A stretch of 64,000 nucleotides of DNA from Saccharopolyspora phatthalungensis (GTDB lineage: Bacteria; Actinomycetota; Actinomycetes; Mycobacteriales; Pseudonocardiaceae). A model generated the notes under the pieces. The model did not search any database, had not been told where the DNA came from, and was given only the letters and a program-made list of their open reading frames with translations. Numbering within the stretch: position 1 is the first letter of the stretch; the number at the start of each line of letters is the position of its first letter. The stretch lies in NCBI RefSeq assembly GCF_014203395.1, contig NZ_JACHIW010000001.1:5687501-5751500 (forward strand), read 5' to 3'. Shown piece after piece: positions 18,735-26,286 of the stretch. The translations under genes were made by a program, and so were the position numbers.

Positions 18735-19502
18735 ATGCGGCTGACCAACGAAGTCGTGCTACCGGCACCGCCGGAGACCGTATTCGCGCTGATCAACGAC
18801 GTGGAGCGGGTCGCTCCGTGCATGCCGGGCGCGACGCTGCAAGGCCGGAGCGATGACGCCTACCGGGGCCGGGTGAAGGTGAAGGTCGGGCCGGTCTCGG
18901 CCGCGTACGAGGGCGTGGTCCGCTTCCTGGAGGTCGACGAGCCGGGCAACCGCCTGGTGCTCGACGCCAAGGGCACCGACCAGCACGGCAGCGGCAATGC
19001 CGAGGCCAAGGTCGAGGTCCGGGTGCGACCGCACGACGAGGGCAGCGTGCTCGCGCTGGACACCGACCTGGTGATCCGCGGCAAGGTCGCACAGTTCGGT
19101 CGCGGCGCCCTGGCCAGCATTTCGCAGCGGCTCATGGAACAGTTCGCCCGCAACATCAGCGATCTGCTCACCGCAGCCCCGACGGTCGGCGTGAGCGGGG
19201 AATCCGGCCCGCACCGGACCGACCGCTCACGGCCGGCAGTTGTGAGCGGCAACGGTCGTCGAGGCGACCACGACCGCACACCAACGGAATCGGAGCTGGA
19301 CGGGCTGTCGCTGGTCGTGGTGCCGGTCCTGAAGAAGATCGCACCGGTCGCGGCCGCGCTGGCGGTCGGCATCGTGGCCGGGAGGGCGCTGGGCTCGTCG
19401 CGGCGCGTGCTCTCCGATGAGCGCGTCGACGCCGTGGTCCAGCTCGGAACGGAAAGCTTCTCGGTTCCGGTCCGACGAGTCCTGACCCTGCTGAGGAAGT
19501 GA
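18735..19502 (+). CDS. CoxG-like SRPBCC protein with C-terminal extension
   Basis: 255 residues. The first 150 are a CoxG-type START/SRPBCC domain (VVLPAPPETVFALINDVERV, CMPGATLQG, VKVKVGPVSAAYEGVVRF, LDAKGTDQHGSGNAEAKV). CoxG is associated with carbon monoxide dehydrogenase and related molybdenum hydroxylases, where it is thought to help membrane recruitment. A charged linker follows, then a hydrophobic stretch (KIAPVAAALAVGIVAGRALG) and a basic tail, which fits a membrane-proximal role. ATG with AGGAGG 6 nt upstream. It lies between the hydroxylase and the hydratase genes. Confidence 0.83.
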   Translation: MRLTNEVVLPAPPETVFALINDVERVAPCMPGATLQGRSDDAYRGRVKVKVGPVSAAYEGVVRFLEVDEPGNRLVLDAKGTDQHGSGNAEAKVEVRVRPHDEGSVLALDTDLVIRGKVAQFGRGALASISQRLMEQFARNISDLLTAAPTVGVSGESGPHRTDRSRPAVVSGNGRRGDHDRTPTESELDGLSLVVVPVLKKIAPVAAALAVGIVAGRALGSSRRVLSDERVDAVVQLGTESFSVPVRRVLTLLRK

Positions 19503-20200
19503 CGGCCATGCTGCGTTGTACCCGTCCCTGTCCCGCCGTGCTGCTGCTTTCACTGGACCGCCCAGATGTCCACAATGCACTCAACGCGGCGCTGGTCGAT
19601 GCGCTGCACGAGCAGCTAGCCGCAACGGCAGCCGATGCGACGGTGCGTGCGGTCGTCCTTGGCTCCAGTACGCCGGGAAAGTTCTGCGCCGGTGCCGATC
19701 TGGCGGTGCCGGACGCCGAGCGCCGCAAGGTCAGCGACGACCTCTACGGGCTCTACGAAAAGATGCTCACGCTCCCGATTCCGGTGGTGGCTGCCGTGGA
19801 CGGAGCCGCCGTGGGCGGCGGCTCGCAGCTCGCCCTGGCCGCCGACGTCCGCCTGGGATCTCCGCAAGCGAGGTTCCGGTTCGTCGGACCCGGGCACGGG
19901 TTGTCGGTCGGCCCGTGGGGACTGCCCTCGACCATCGGTCGCCGAGCGCTGGAACTGGTGCTCAGCCAGCGCTTCGTGGACGCCGAGGAGTCGGTGGCGA
20001 TCGGTCTGCTCGACCGGCTCGCCGAAGATCCGCTCCGGGCGGCGGTCGAGCTCGCGGACTCGGTCGCCCGGCTGGATGGCGACGCCGTGCGGCGGGCCAA
20101 GCAGCAAGTGGTCGAGGGGGAGCGGCTGCTGGCCCGCCTCGCCGAGGAACGGTCGGCGAACGCTGCGGTGTTCACCGGCGAAGTCCGGCGCGGCAACTGA
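19499..20200 (+). CDS. Enoyl-CoA hydratase/isomerase family protein
   Basis: 233 residues with the crotonase fold: LSLDRPDVHNALNAALVDAL at the CoA site, PGKFCAGADL as oxyanion loop 1, and AVDGAAVGGGSQLALAADVR as oxyanion loop 2. The expected catalytic Glu region (RFRFVGPGHGLSVGPWG) is unusual, so the exact reaction is unclear. GTG overlaps the CoxG stop; an ATG 9 nt downstream is an alternative. In this operon it would act on a CoA thioester made by the MatB-like ligase and hydroxylated by the Mo enzyme. Confidence 0.85.
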   Translation: MTAMLRCTRPCPAVLLLSLDRPDVHNALNAALVDALHEQLAATAADATVRAVVLGSSTPGKFCAGADLAVPDAERRKVSDDLYGLYEKMLTLPIPVVAAVDGAAVGGGSQLALAADVRLGSPQARFRFVGPGHGLSVGPWGLPSTIGRRALELVLSQRFVDAEESVAIGLLDRLAEDPLRAAVELADSVARLDGDAVRRAKQQVVEGERLLARLAEERSANAAVFTGEVRRGN

Positions 20201-20211
20201 TCCGCGGCAGC

Positions 20212-20221
20212 TGATATATCA
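20212..20221. promoter_or_regulatory. Palindromic operator candidate TGATATATCA (copy 2)
   Basis: Identical to the palindrome in the divergent promoter at 12734 and placed 21 nt before the hydrolase start. It suggests that the second half of the island has its own regulated promoter under the same GntR regulator. Confidence 0.6.
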
Positions 20222-20242
20222 AATCTCAAGTGGGAGGTTCGA

Positions 20243-21124
20243 GTGCCGTACGCGACCACCGACGACGGAATACGCCTGTACTACGAGGAAACCGGCACCG
20301 GTGTGCCCCTGGTCTTCGTGCACGAGTTCGCCGGTGACCACCGCTCGTGGGAGCCGCAGGTCCGGCATTTCGCCCGCCGGTACCGCTGCGTGGTGTACGC
20401 GGCGCGCGGCTATCCGCCATCGGACGTGCCCCCCGAGCCGGATCGGTACGGCCAGTACCGCGCGGTCGATGACCTGGTGACGATCCTCGATGCGATCGGT
20501 GCGGACCGCGCGCACGTCGTGGGCAACTCGATGGGCGGGTTCTGCACGCTCCACTTCGGACTCCGCCACCCCGAACGGGCCCGATCGCTGGTGGTCGCCG
20601 GCTGCGGCTACGGCGCGCACCCCGACGCCCGGGAGAAGTTCCGGTCGGAGTCGGAGAAGATCGCGGTGGCCTTCGAATCCGAGGGCTCGGCGGAGATGGC
20701 CAAGTGGTACGGCTTCGGCCCGGCCCGCGTGCAGTTCGAGCACAAGGACCCGCGCGGACACGCCGAACACGTGGCGGTCCTCGCCGAACACGACCCGGTG
20801 GGGGCGGCGCTGACGATGCGTGGCGTGCAGAAGGCTCGTCCGTCCCTTTACGACCTGCCAGCGGAACTGGCCGCCTTGGACGTGCCCACGCTGATCGTCG
20901 CCGGTGACGAGGACGACGGCGTACTGGAGACCGACCTGATGCTCAAGCGGACCATCCCGCGCAGCGGCCTTCTCGTGCTGCCCAAGACCGGCCACGTGAC
21001 GAATCTCGAAGAACCGGAACTGTTCAACCACCACGTCGAACGCTTCCTGGCGCAGGCCGACCACGACCGCTGGCCCGCCCGGGATCCGCGTTCGCTGGCC
21101 ACCTCTACCACCGGCGCCAAGTAA
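20243..21124 (+). CDS. Alpha/beta-fold hydrolase
   Basis: 293 residues. The nucleophile elbow is GNSMGGFC (Ser), the acid is likely in IVAGDEDDGV and the base in KTGHVTNLEEP; the oxyanion strand is VPLVFVHEFAGDHRSW. It resembles ring-cleavage or 3-oxoadipate-enol-lactonase-type hydrolases and could hydrolyse a lactone or a thioester in the pathway. GTG start with GGGAGG upstream. The short gap before it holds a copy of the operator palindrome, so it may be the first gene of a second transcript (hydrolase, SDR, MFS). Confidence 0.85.
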   Translation: MPYATTDDGIRLYYEETGTGVPLVFVHEFAGDHRSWEPQVRHFARRYRCVVYAARGYPPSDVPPEPDRYGQYRAVDDLVTILDAIGADRAHVVGNSMGGFCTLHFGLRHPERARSLVVAGCGYGAHPDAREKFRSESEKIAVAFESEGSAEMAKWYGFGPARVQFEHKDPRGHAEHVAVLAEHDPVGAALTMRGVQKARPSLYDLPAELAALDVPTLIVAGDEDDGVLETDLMLKRTIPRSGLLVLPKTGHVTNLEEPELFNHHVERFLAQADHDRWPARDPRSLATSTTGAK

Positions 21125-21146
21125 CCACCCAAGGAGGAAATCCGCA

Positions 21147-21944
21147 ATGGACATGCACCTGGACGGCAAGATCGCGCTCATCACCGGTGCCAGCAAGGGG
21201 ATCGGCCGGGCGTGCGCGGAGCAGTTGGCCGCCGAGGGCTGCGACGTGGTCGTCACCGCGCGCACCGAGGCGGACATCGTCCGCGCGGCCGAGGAGATCG
21301 CCACGGCCAGCGGCCGTAAAGTGCTCGGGCTGGCCGGGGACATGAGTGTCACCGCCGACGTGCAGCGCTGCGTCGACACGGCCATCGAGCACTTCGGTCA
21401 CATCGACATCGTGATCACCTGCGCCGGCTCGTCGCCCGGTGGCCTGCTGGAAGAACTCACCGAGGAGCAGTGGCTCGGCAGCCTACAGCTGAAGTTCCTC
21501 GGCTACGTCCGTACCGTGCGCGCGGTGATCGGGCACATGCGCGAACGCGGCGAGGGCTCCATCGTGCTGGTGGTCGGCAACGACGGGCTCAAGCCGTCCT
21601 ACTGGGAGATGACCGCCGGCGTCGCCAACGCCGCCGACATCAACTTCGCCTCCTCGGTGGCCGAGCAGTACGGACCGCTGGGCGTCCGGTGCAACACGGT
21701 CAACCCCGGCCCGGTGAACACCGACCGGTGGGCCGGACTGGAGGCCGCGTTCGCGCGGGATAAGAAGGTCGACGGCGAACGGGCGCACGAGCTCGCGGTG
21801 TCGTCGTTGCCGCTGGGCCGGATCTGCGAGCCCGAAGAGGTCGCCAACGTGGTCACCTTCGTGGCCTCGCCGCGCGCCAGCTACCTCAACGGCGCCCACA
21901 TCCCGGTCGACGGTGGCCAACGTAAGGCCCTGATGGACCTGTAG
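21147..21944 (+). CDS. Short-chain dehydrogenase/reductase family protein lacking the YxxxK catalytic pair
   Basis: 265 residues with a normal Rossmann start (ALITGASKGIGRACAEQLAA), an NxAG-like ITCAGSSPGG and the C-terminal NTVNPGPVNTD and LNGAHIPVDGG. Aligned from EQYGPLGVRCNTVNPG backward, the positions of the catalytic Tyr and Lys are Ala and Asn (AGVANAADINFASS), and the Ser position also looks altered (VVGNDGLKPS). It probably still binds NAD(P), but classical SDR redox chemistry is unlikely unless other residues stand in. AAGGAGG precedes the ATG. It belongs to the catabolic island. Confidence 0.85.
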   Translation: MDMHLDGKIALITGASKGIGRACAEQLAAEGCDVVVTARTEADIVRAAEEIATASGRKVLGLAGDMSVTADVQRCVDTAIEHFGHIDIVITCAGSSPGGLLEELTEEQWLGSLQLKFLGYVRTVRAVIGHMRERGEGSIVLVVGNDGLKPSYWEMTAGVANAADINFASSVAEQYGPLGVRCNTVNPGPVNTDRWAGLEAAFARDKKVDGERAHELAVSSLPLGRICEPEEVANVVTFVASPRASYLNGAHIPVDGGQRKALMDL

Positions 21945-21945
21945 G

Positions 21946-21965
21946 TCGATTTTCTTGAAATCGCC
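21946..21965. repeat. GATTTC-type palindrome between SDR and MFS genes
   Basis: CGATTT and AAATCG flank TCTTG, followed by GCC. A single-unit copy of the dispersed element, right after the SDR stop. Confidence 0.65.
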
Positions 21966-22023
21966 GGAACACCTGGGGGAACCGCCAAGCCGACACCCAG
22001 TCCGAGCAACTAAGGGGAGCCCC

Positions 22024-23391
22024 ATGAAGACCGGAGATCAGATCGTTCAGGAACTACCGTGGAAATGGCGCACCCAAGGCACGATCTTCCTGATCGGCGG
22101 CCTCGGGTTCATGTTCGATGCCTGGGACGTCACGCTCAACGGCTTCCTGATCCCGCTGGTCGGTGCGGAATGGGACCTCTCGCCCGCGGCGCGGGGCTGG
22201 GTGGGCACGTCGAACCTCATCGGGATGGCCGTCGGTGCCGTCGTCTGGGGCGCGATCGCGGACACCATCGGCCGCAAACGCGCATTCAGCCTGACGCTGC
22301 TGATGTTCTCGGTGTTCTCGCTGGCCGGCGCCGCGTCCCCGGATTTCGTGACGTTCTGCGTGTTCCGGTTCCTGGCCGGGATCGGGCTGGGCGGCTGCAT
22401 CCCGGTGGACTACGCGCTGGTCGGCGAGTTCACCCCGGCGAAGGTGCGTGGCAAGGTGCTTACCGCGATGGACATCTGGTGGCCCGTCGGTGCGACGCTG
22501 TGCGGCATCATCTCGGCCGCGTTGCTGGCGTTCGACAACTGGCGGCTGCTGCTCGTGGTGATGGTGCTGCCCGCGCTGCTGCTGTTCTGGGTCCGGCGCT
22601 CGGTACCGGAGTCGCCGATGTACCTGGTCCGCCAGGGCCGAGCCGAGCAGGCGCGGTCGGTGATCGACGCTCTGGTGCACCGGACCGGTGCCACGGTCGA
22701 GCCCTGGACCCTTCCCGAACCCGTACAGCAGCCGAAGATGACCGCGAGCGCGTTCGTCCGGCAGGCGCGCGACCTGTGGCGGTACAGCGCCGCGATCACC
22801 TCGGTGTCCTGGGCGCTGTTCCTGACCGTGTTCCTGGTCTACTACGGGGCGCTGACCTGGCTGCCGAGCATCCTGGTCAAGCAGGGATACGGGAACTACG
22901 CGGCGTTCATGGTGACCACCCTGATGACCGCGATCGGCATCGTCGGCGTGGTGGTCTCGGCGTGGCTGGTCGACGTGATCGGGCGCAAGTGGGTGATCGG
23001 GCTAAGCGGGCCGCTGGCCGCGCTCGCCCTGGTGCTGTTCGCGGTGCAGCTGGACATCGAGACCGCGGCCAAGTGGTGGATCACCGCCTTCGGATTCCTC
23101 ATCGAGCTGACCATTCCCGCGCTCTATGCCTACGTCTCCGAGCTTTACCCGACCCGGTTGCGGGCCAGCGGATTCGGCTGGGCGTCGACGGTCAGCCGGG
23201 TGGGTGCCGGGTTCGTGCCGGTGATCTTCGGGTCGCTGCTGTGGCCGTACCTGGGATTGCCGCTGACGTTCGTGGTCATCGGCGTGCTGCTGGTGTTGGC
23301 GTCGCTGTGGATGGCGGCGGCCGCACCCGAGACCCGGGGCCGAGAACTCGACGACATCGGTGCCCCATCGACGCGGTCGGAGGTGCACTGA
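22024..23391 (+). CDS. MFS metabolite:proton symporter
   Basis: 455 residues with twelve predicted transmembrane helices. The MFS signature between TM2 and TM3 (GAIADTIGRKRAF) and its counterpart between TM8 and TM9 (WLVDVIGRKWVIG) are present. FDAWDVTLNGFLIPL in TM1 carries the Asp typical of aromatic-acid and other organic-acid symporters, and SELYPTRLRASGFGW lies before TM11. As the last gene of the island it most likely imports the substrate. The ATG follows GGGGAGCCCC. It is convergent with the MarR gene. Confidence 0.87.
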   Translation: MKTGDQIVQELPWKWRTQGTIFLIGGLGFMFDAWDVTLNGFLIPLVGAEWDLSPAARGWVGTSNLIGMAVGAVVWGAIADTIGRKRAFSLTLLMFSVFSLAGAASPDFVTFCVFRFLAGIGLGGCIPVDYALVGEFTPAKVRGKVLTAMDIWWPVGATLCGIISAALLAFDNWRLLLVVMVLPALLLFWVRRSVPESPMYLVRQGRAEQARSVIDALVHRTGATVEPWTLPEPVQQPKMTASAFVRQARDLWRYSAAITSVSWALFLTVFLVYYGALTWLPSILVKQGYGNYAAFMVTTLMTAIGIVGVVVSAWLVDVIGRKWVIGLSGPLAALALVLFAVQLDIETAAKWWITAFGFLIELTIPALYAYVSELYPTRLRASGFGWASTVSRVGAGFVPVIFGSLLWPYLGLPLTFVVIGVLLVLASLWMAAAAPETRGRELDDIGAPSTRSEVH

Positions 23392-23477
23392 GACCTCGAA
23401 GCGTCGAACGATCCGGCAGCATCGCGGCTCGATGTCGTGAACGTCGTAGCATGACCGCGGACTCCCGTACGGTGTGT

Positions 23478-23495
23478 CGATTTCAATTGAAATCG
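23478..23495. repeat. Perfect GATTTC-type palindrome between convergent genes
   Basis: CGATTTCAATTGAAATCG is a perfect 18-bp palindrome followed by CC. It lies between the MFS and MarR 3' ends and is the most symmetrical copy of the dispersed element in the window. Confidence 0.8.
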
Positions 23496-23506
23496 CCAGA
23501 AGGAGT

Positions 23507-23974
23507 TCAGCCGTTGGCGGCGCGGAGGGTGCGCATTGCTTCGGCGAGGGCGGCCGAGTCGGCCTTGCCGAGGGGAGCCAGGACACGCTTTCGCAGGATC
23601 TCGGCGCACGCCGCCCGGGACCGTTCGGCGACGTCCCGGCCGTGGTCGGTGAGCACCGCGTAGGTGACCCGGCGGTCGTTCTCGCACGGCTCGCGGCGGA
23701 TGAGGTCGGCCTTGGCGAGGCGGTCGGCGACCTTGGTGAAGCCGCCGCTGCTGAGCGCGGCTTCGTGGGCGAGTTTGGTCATCGGCATCCGGTACCCGGG
23801 GGTGCGGACCAGGCGGACCAGAATGTCGAACGACGCCGGCGGGAGGTCGAAGCGCTCGTTGATCTCGGCGCCGATGTGCTCCTGCGTGACGTGGTAGCCC
23901 TCGATCACCAACCCCCACCAGGTGATGATCTCGTCGTCGTCGGTGCACGGGTCCGGACCGGTCTTGTTGCTCAC
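23507..23974 (-). CDS. MarR-family transcriptional regulator
   Basis: 155 residues with the MarR winged helix: FDILVRLVRTPGYRMPMTKL, HEAALSSGGFTKVADRLAKA as HTH, and REPCENDRRVTYAVLTDHGR as the wing with its DxRxxxxxLTxxG signature. It is divergent from the WrbA gene, so repression of that gene and response to quinones or phenolics is likely. A CTCTT-N6-AAGAG inverted repeat in the shared promoter is a candidate site. ATG start. Confidence 0.87.
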   Translation of the reverse strand: MSNKTGPDPCTDDDEIITWWGLVIEGYHVTQEHIGAEINERFDLPPASFDILVRLVRTPGYRMPMTKLAHEAALSSGGFTKVADRLAKADLIRREPCENDRRVTYAVLTDHGRDVAERSRAACAEILRKRVLAPLGKADSAALAEAMRTLRAANG

Positions 23975-24039
23975 CGGAATGCTCCTTCTTCCTGCGGATA
24001 CAGCGACCTAAGTCTACCCGAAACAGCTCGCCAGGAAAT

Positions 24040-24055
24040 CTCTTGCGGCGAAGAG
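24040..24055. promoter_or_regulatory. Inverted repeat in MarR/WrbA divergent promoter
   Basis: CTCTT and AAGAG flank GCGGCG between the divergent starts. It is short, and I propose it as a MarR operator only because of its position. Confidence 0.35.
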
Positions 24056-24134
24056 TTTACTCAGGGTATTGTTTTCCCCGAAAGAGACCCGTGAATGGTC
24101 CTGACTCAGCCGCCCCGTGAACAGGAGTCCGACA

Positions 24135-24752
24135 GTGAGCACCCCAGTAAAGGTCAGCGTCATCTACTACTCGGCCACCGGTACCGGCACCGAGATCGCC
24201 AACACGCTAGTCGCCGAGGCCGAGGCGGCCGGCGCCGAGGTGCGGCTGCGTCGCGCCCCCGAGCTCGCGCCCGACGCGGCCATCGACAGCAATCCGGCGT
24301 GGCGCGCCAACGTGGAGGCTACCCGCTCCATTCCCGAGGCCACCCCGGAAGATGTGGTGTGGGCCGACGCGGTGCTGTTCGGCTCGCCCACCCGCTTCGG
24401 CAACATCGCCTCGCAGCTCAAGCAGTTCATCGATTCCCTCGGCGGCCAGTGGGCGCAGGGTCAGCTGGCGGACAAGGTCTACAGCGGCTTCACCTCCAGC
24501 TCCACCGCGCACGGCGGCCAGGAGTCGACGCTGCTGGCGCTGTACAACACCTTCCATCACTTCGGCGGCATCGTGGTGGCGCCGGGCTACACCGACGGCG
24601 CGAAGTTCGCCGACGGCAACCCGTACGGCACCAGCCATGTCGACGCGCAGGGTGCGAACAAGGTCGACGATGTCACCCGCTCGGCCGCGGCAGTACAGGC
24701 CAAGCGCGTGGTTGCCGTCGCCCGGGCTCTGAAGAACGGGCTCGCCGCCTGA
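24135..24752 (+). CDS. wrbA: NAD(P)H:quinone oxidoreductase, WrbA-type flavodoxin
   Basis: 205 residues, flavodoxin-like. The FMN phosphate loop is YYSATGTGTEIANTL, followed by FGSPTRFGNIASQLKQFID and TSSSTAHGGQESTLLAL, with GTSHVDAQGANKVDD near the end; these are hallmarks of WrbA. The enzyme reduces quinones by two electrons and protects against semiquinone stress. GTG start (MSTPVKVSV) 8 nt after CAGGAG; a longer frame adds only MNRSPT. It is divergent from a MarR regulator that probably controls it and ends at a strong hairpin. Confidence 0.9.
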   Translation: MSTPVKVSVIYYSATGTGTEIANTLVAEAEAAGAEVRLRRAPELAPDAAIDSNPAWRANVEATRSIPEATPEDVVWADAVLFGSPTRFGNIASQLKQFIDSLGGQWAQGQLADKVYSGFTSSSTAHGGQESTLLALYNTFHHFGGIVVAPGYTDGAKFADGNPYGTSHVDAQGANKVDDVTRSAAAVQAKRVVAVARALKNGLAA

Positions 24753-24780
24753 CGGACCCCATTCTTCGGCTGACGCGTGC

Positions 24781-24820
24781 GGGGCACCCTCAACCAAGCA
24801 AGTTGGTTTGCGGGTGCCCC
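24781..24820. terminator. Bidirectional terminator, nested hairpin
   Basis: GGGGCACCC (24781-24789) pairs with GGGTGCCCC (24812-24820), and an inner stem AACCAA / TTGGTT closes GCAAG. It lies between convergent WrbA and phosphopantetheinyl transferase genes and overlaps the last codon of the latter. Confidence 0.85.
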
Positions 24821-25497
24821 TCATGTGTGGGCCGATCGCCCCACGATCGGTTGGGTACGGCGATGGCCGAGACGACGAGGCCCTTGCGGACCAGCCACCG
24901 GCCGGTGAAGGCCGTCAGCGGCCGACCTGCCAGCTCGGCGCCTTCCTTGCGGAGGTGCGCGGTGAAGGTTCCGGTGCCCAGTTCGAGCCGGGCGTCTTCG
25001 AAGCCCAGCCACTGCCGGGTGATCGGGTACCACGCCTTGTAGACCGTTTCCTTGCAGCTGAAGAGGATCCGGTCCCAATGTGTATCGGGGTGCACTGTGG
25101 ACAGTTCGGCGAGGTGGGTCCGTTCCGCCGCCAAGGAGACCACGTTCAGCACTCCGGCAGGCAGGGGTGCGTGCGGCTCGGCATCGATACCGAGCGTGCG
25201 CACCTGCTCGGCGCGCGCCACGACCGCGGCTCGGTAGGCGGCGCAGTGCGTGATGCTGCCGATGATTCTCGCTGGCCACTTCGGTGCGCCGCGCTCGCCG
25301 CGCAGCAGCGGCGCGGGAGGCACGCCGAGTCGGCTCAACGCCTGGTGTGCACACCAACGCCCGGTCGTGAACTCCCGGCGCCGCTTATCCCGGGCGTGTG
25401 CGATCAGCGCTTCCTCTTCCGGGAAAAGGATCACATCGGGCGGGTCGGTGAAGGCTTCGGCCGAGCTGACTTCGGCAGGCAGCAGTTCTTCGATCAC
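24790..25497 (-). CDS. 4'-phosphopantetheinyl transferase (EntD/Sfp superfamily)
   Basis: 235 residues. The three family motifs are present: GSITHCAAYRAAVVA (motif 1), LGIDAEPHAPLPAGV with the Mg-binding Asp and Glu (motif 2), and FSCKETVYKAWYP (motif 3, the KExxYK element). It converts apo carrier proteins of polyketide, peptide or siderophore synthases to the holo form using CoA. It is a stand-alone gene with no synthase nearby, so it may serve clusters elsewhere in the genome. The GTG start has a poor Shine-Dalgarno. It reads toward WrbA and ends in the shared terminator. Confidence 0.88.
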   Translation of the reverse strand: MIEELLPAEVSSAEAFTDPPDVILFPEEEALIAHARDKRRREFTTGRWCAHQALSRLGVPPAPLLRGERGAPKWPARIIGSITHCAAYRAAVVARAEQVRTLGIDAEPHAPLPAGVLNVVSLAAERTHLAELSTVHPDTHWDRILFSCKETVYKAWYPITRQWLGFEDARLELGTGTFTAHLRKEGAELAGRPLTAFTGRWLVRKGLVVSAIAVPNRSWGDRPTHEGHPQTNLLG

Positions 25498-25972
25498 GAA
25501 CGCCGGTCCCGGTTATCGCACGACGCGACCACACAGCCGCGGTTGGTTGTCTTGACCGGCAACCCGGGCTGCTCCCGCATGCGCGGCACCTCGCACCCCA
25601 GCCGTCGGCTGACACCTAGCTCGGCGGCCGACACGGTGTCCCGCTCCCCAGGGCGTGGTCGCCGGAAAGAATCTGTGCGCGCAGCCTTTCGAGTACTTCG
25701 GTCACGAGTCGGCCCGAGCGCGGTATTCGCGGCTCGCTTGACGGTTCTGGCTGCACCGGTCCACAGTAGCGCCGCGCAAAATTGCCGACAACTACCCGCA
25801 AAGTGTTGACACGTGACCAGAATCGGCTCCATCTAGTGCCTCGGCCAGGAAACCTTGGTTGGGGTATAGCTCAGCTCGTGTGCGCGACCTGCTGAGACGG
25901 CGGTTCGTGCTCGCAATCCCAGTCCGTGGAGTTGGGTTTACATGGCACCGGGACCCCGCTACCGTCGGCGGC
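25498..25972. other. Gene-poor region holding regulator and tRNA-like relics
   Basis: Between the transferase start and the sulfonate leader peptide there is no intact gene. It contains a decayed GntR-type reading frame (25505-25735) and a tRNA-like remnant near 25860. The pattern suggests an old insertion or deletion scar. Confidence 0.5.
25505..25735 (-). pseudogene. Decayed GntR-family regulator N-terminus
   Basis: In one minus-strand frame the sequence reads RSGRLVTEVLERLRAQILSG then DHALGSGTP, the first helix and start of a GntR winged helix. In another frame it continues AAELGVSRRLGCEVPRMREQ and NRGCVVAS, the recognition helix and wing. The two halves join only through a frameshift, and the second half has lost key residues. 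There is no ligand domain. It is a remnant of a FadR/FCD-type regulator. Confidence 0.6.
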
Positions 25973-26050
25973 ATGATCCCGACAGCGGCCCTGACCACAC
26001 GAGGTTACGTGGACTTCGTGCGCGTGTCCTCGGCCCTCTGTCGCCGGTAA
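25973..26050 (+). CDS. Putative cysteine-type leader peptide of the sulfonate operon
   Basis: A 25-residue open frame, MIPTAALTTRGYVDFVRVSS then ALCRR and stop. The tail (R-x-[HY]-V-D-[LF]-x-R-V-x-S-A-x-C) matches short leader peptides that I know precede sulfur-assimilation operons in Streptomyces and relatives; cysteine-responsive upstream ORFs are described in mycobacteria. It precedes the ssu-like operon by 236 nt, and several stable hairpins lie in that gap. Ribosome stalling at the Cys codon under cysteine shortage could switch the hairpins. Its own ribosome site is weak (GGCGGC). Confidence 0.62.
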   Translation: MIPTAALTTRGYVDFVRVSSALCRR

Positions 26051-26070
26051 CGGCCTTTTCTCCTGTTTCG

Positions 26071-26088
26071 CGCGCGTCGTAACGCGCG
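26071..26088 (+). promoter_or_regulatory. Leader hairpin I
   Basis: CGCGCGT and ACGCGCG pair around CGTA, 20 nt after the leader-peptide stop. A second small stem (GGCTCC/GGAGCC, 26098-26112) follows. Both are candidate parts of an attenuator. Confidence 0.5.
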
Positions 26089-26229
26089 TTCACCTTCGGC
26101 TCCACCGGAGCCCCGGCGCATCGCTGGTACACACCCGTACGCACTGCTGGGCGCATTGGCACCCGGACGCGCGCACGGCACCTGACCGGCGAAAACGGGC
26201 GTGCCGGGGCGCCGGTGGTACGAGATTCC

Positions 26230-26259
26230 CAACGCGGCCGAAGCGTCGTGGCCGCGTTG
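26230..26259 (+). promoter_or_regulatory. Leader hairpin II just upstream of ssuC
   Basis: A 10-bp stem (CAACGCGGCC / GGCCGCGTTG) with a 10-nt loop, ending about 15 nt before the Shine-Dalgarno (GGAGAG) of ssuC. Its placement suits a terminator/antiterminator or ribosome-access switch linked to the leader peptide. Confidence 0.55.
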
Positions 26260-26286
26260 CGTCCCCATGCCTTGCGGAGAGTGCAA

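Noticed and set aside
25860..25921. tRNA gene candidate (GGGGTATAGCTCAG...GGTTCG)
   Set aside because: Only 62 nt, T-arm does not pair properly and no anticodon arm forms, so it is not annotated as a functional tRNA; kept only as a relic in the findings.
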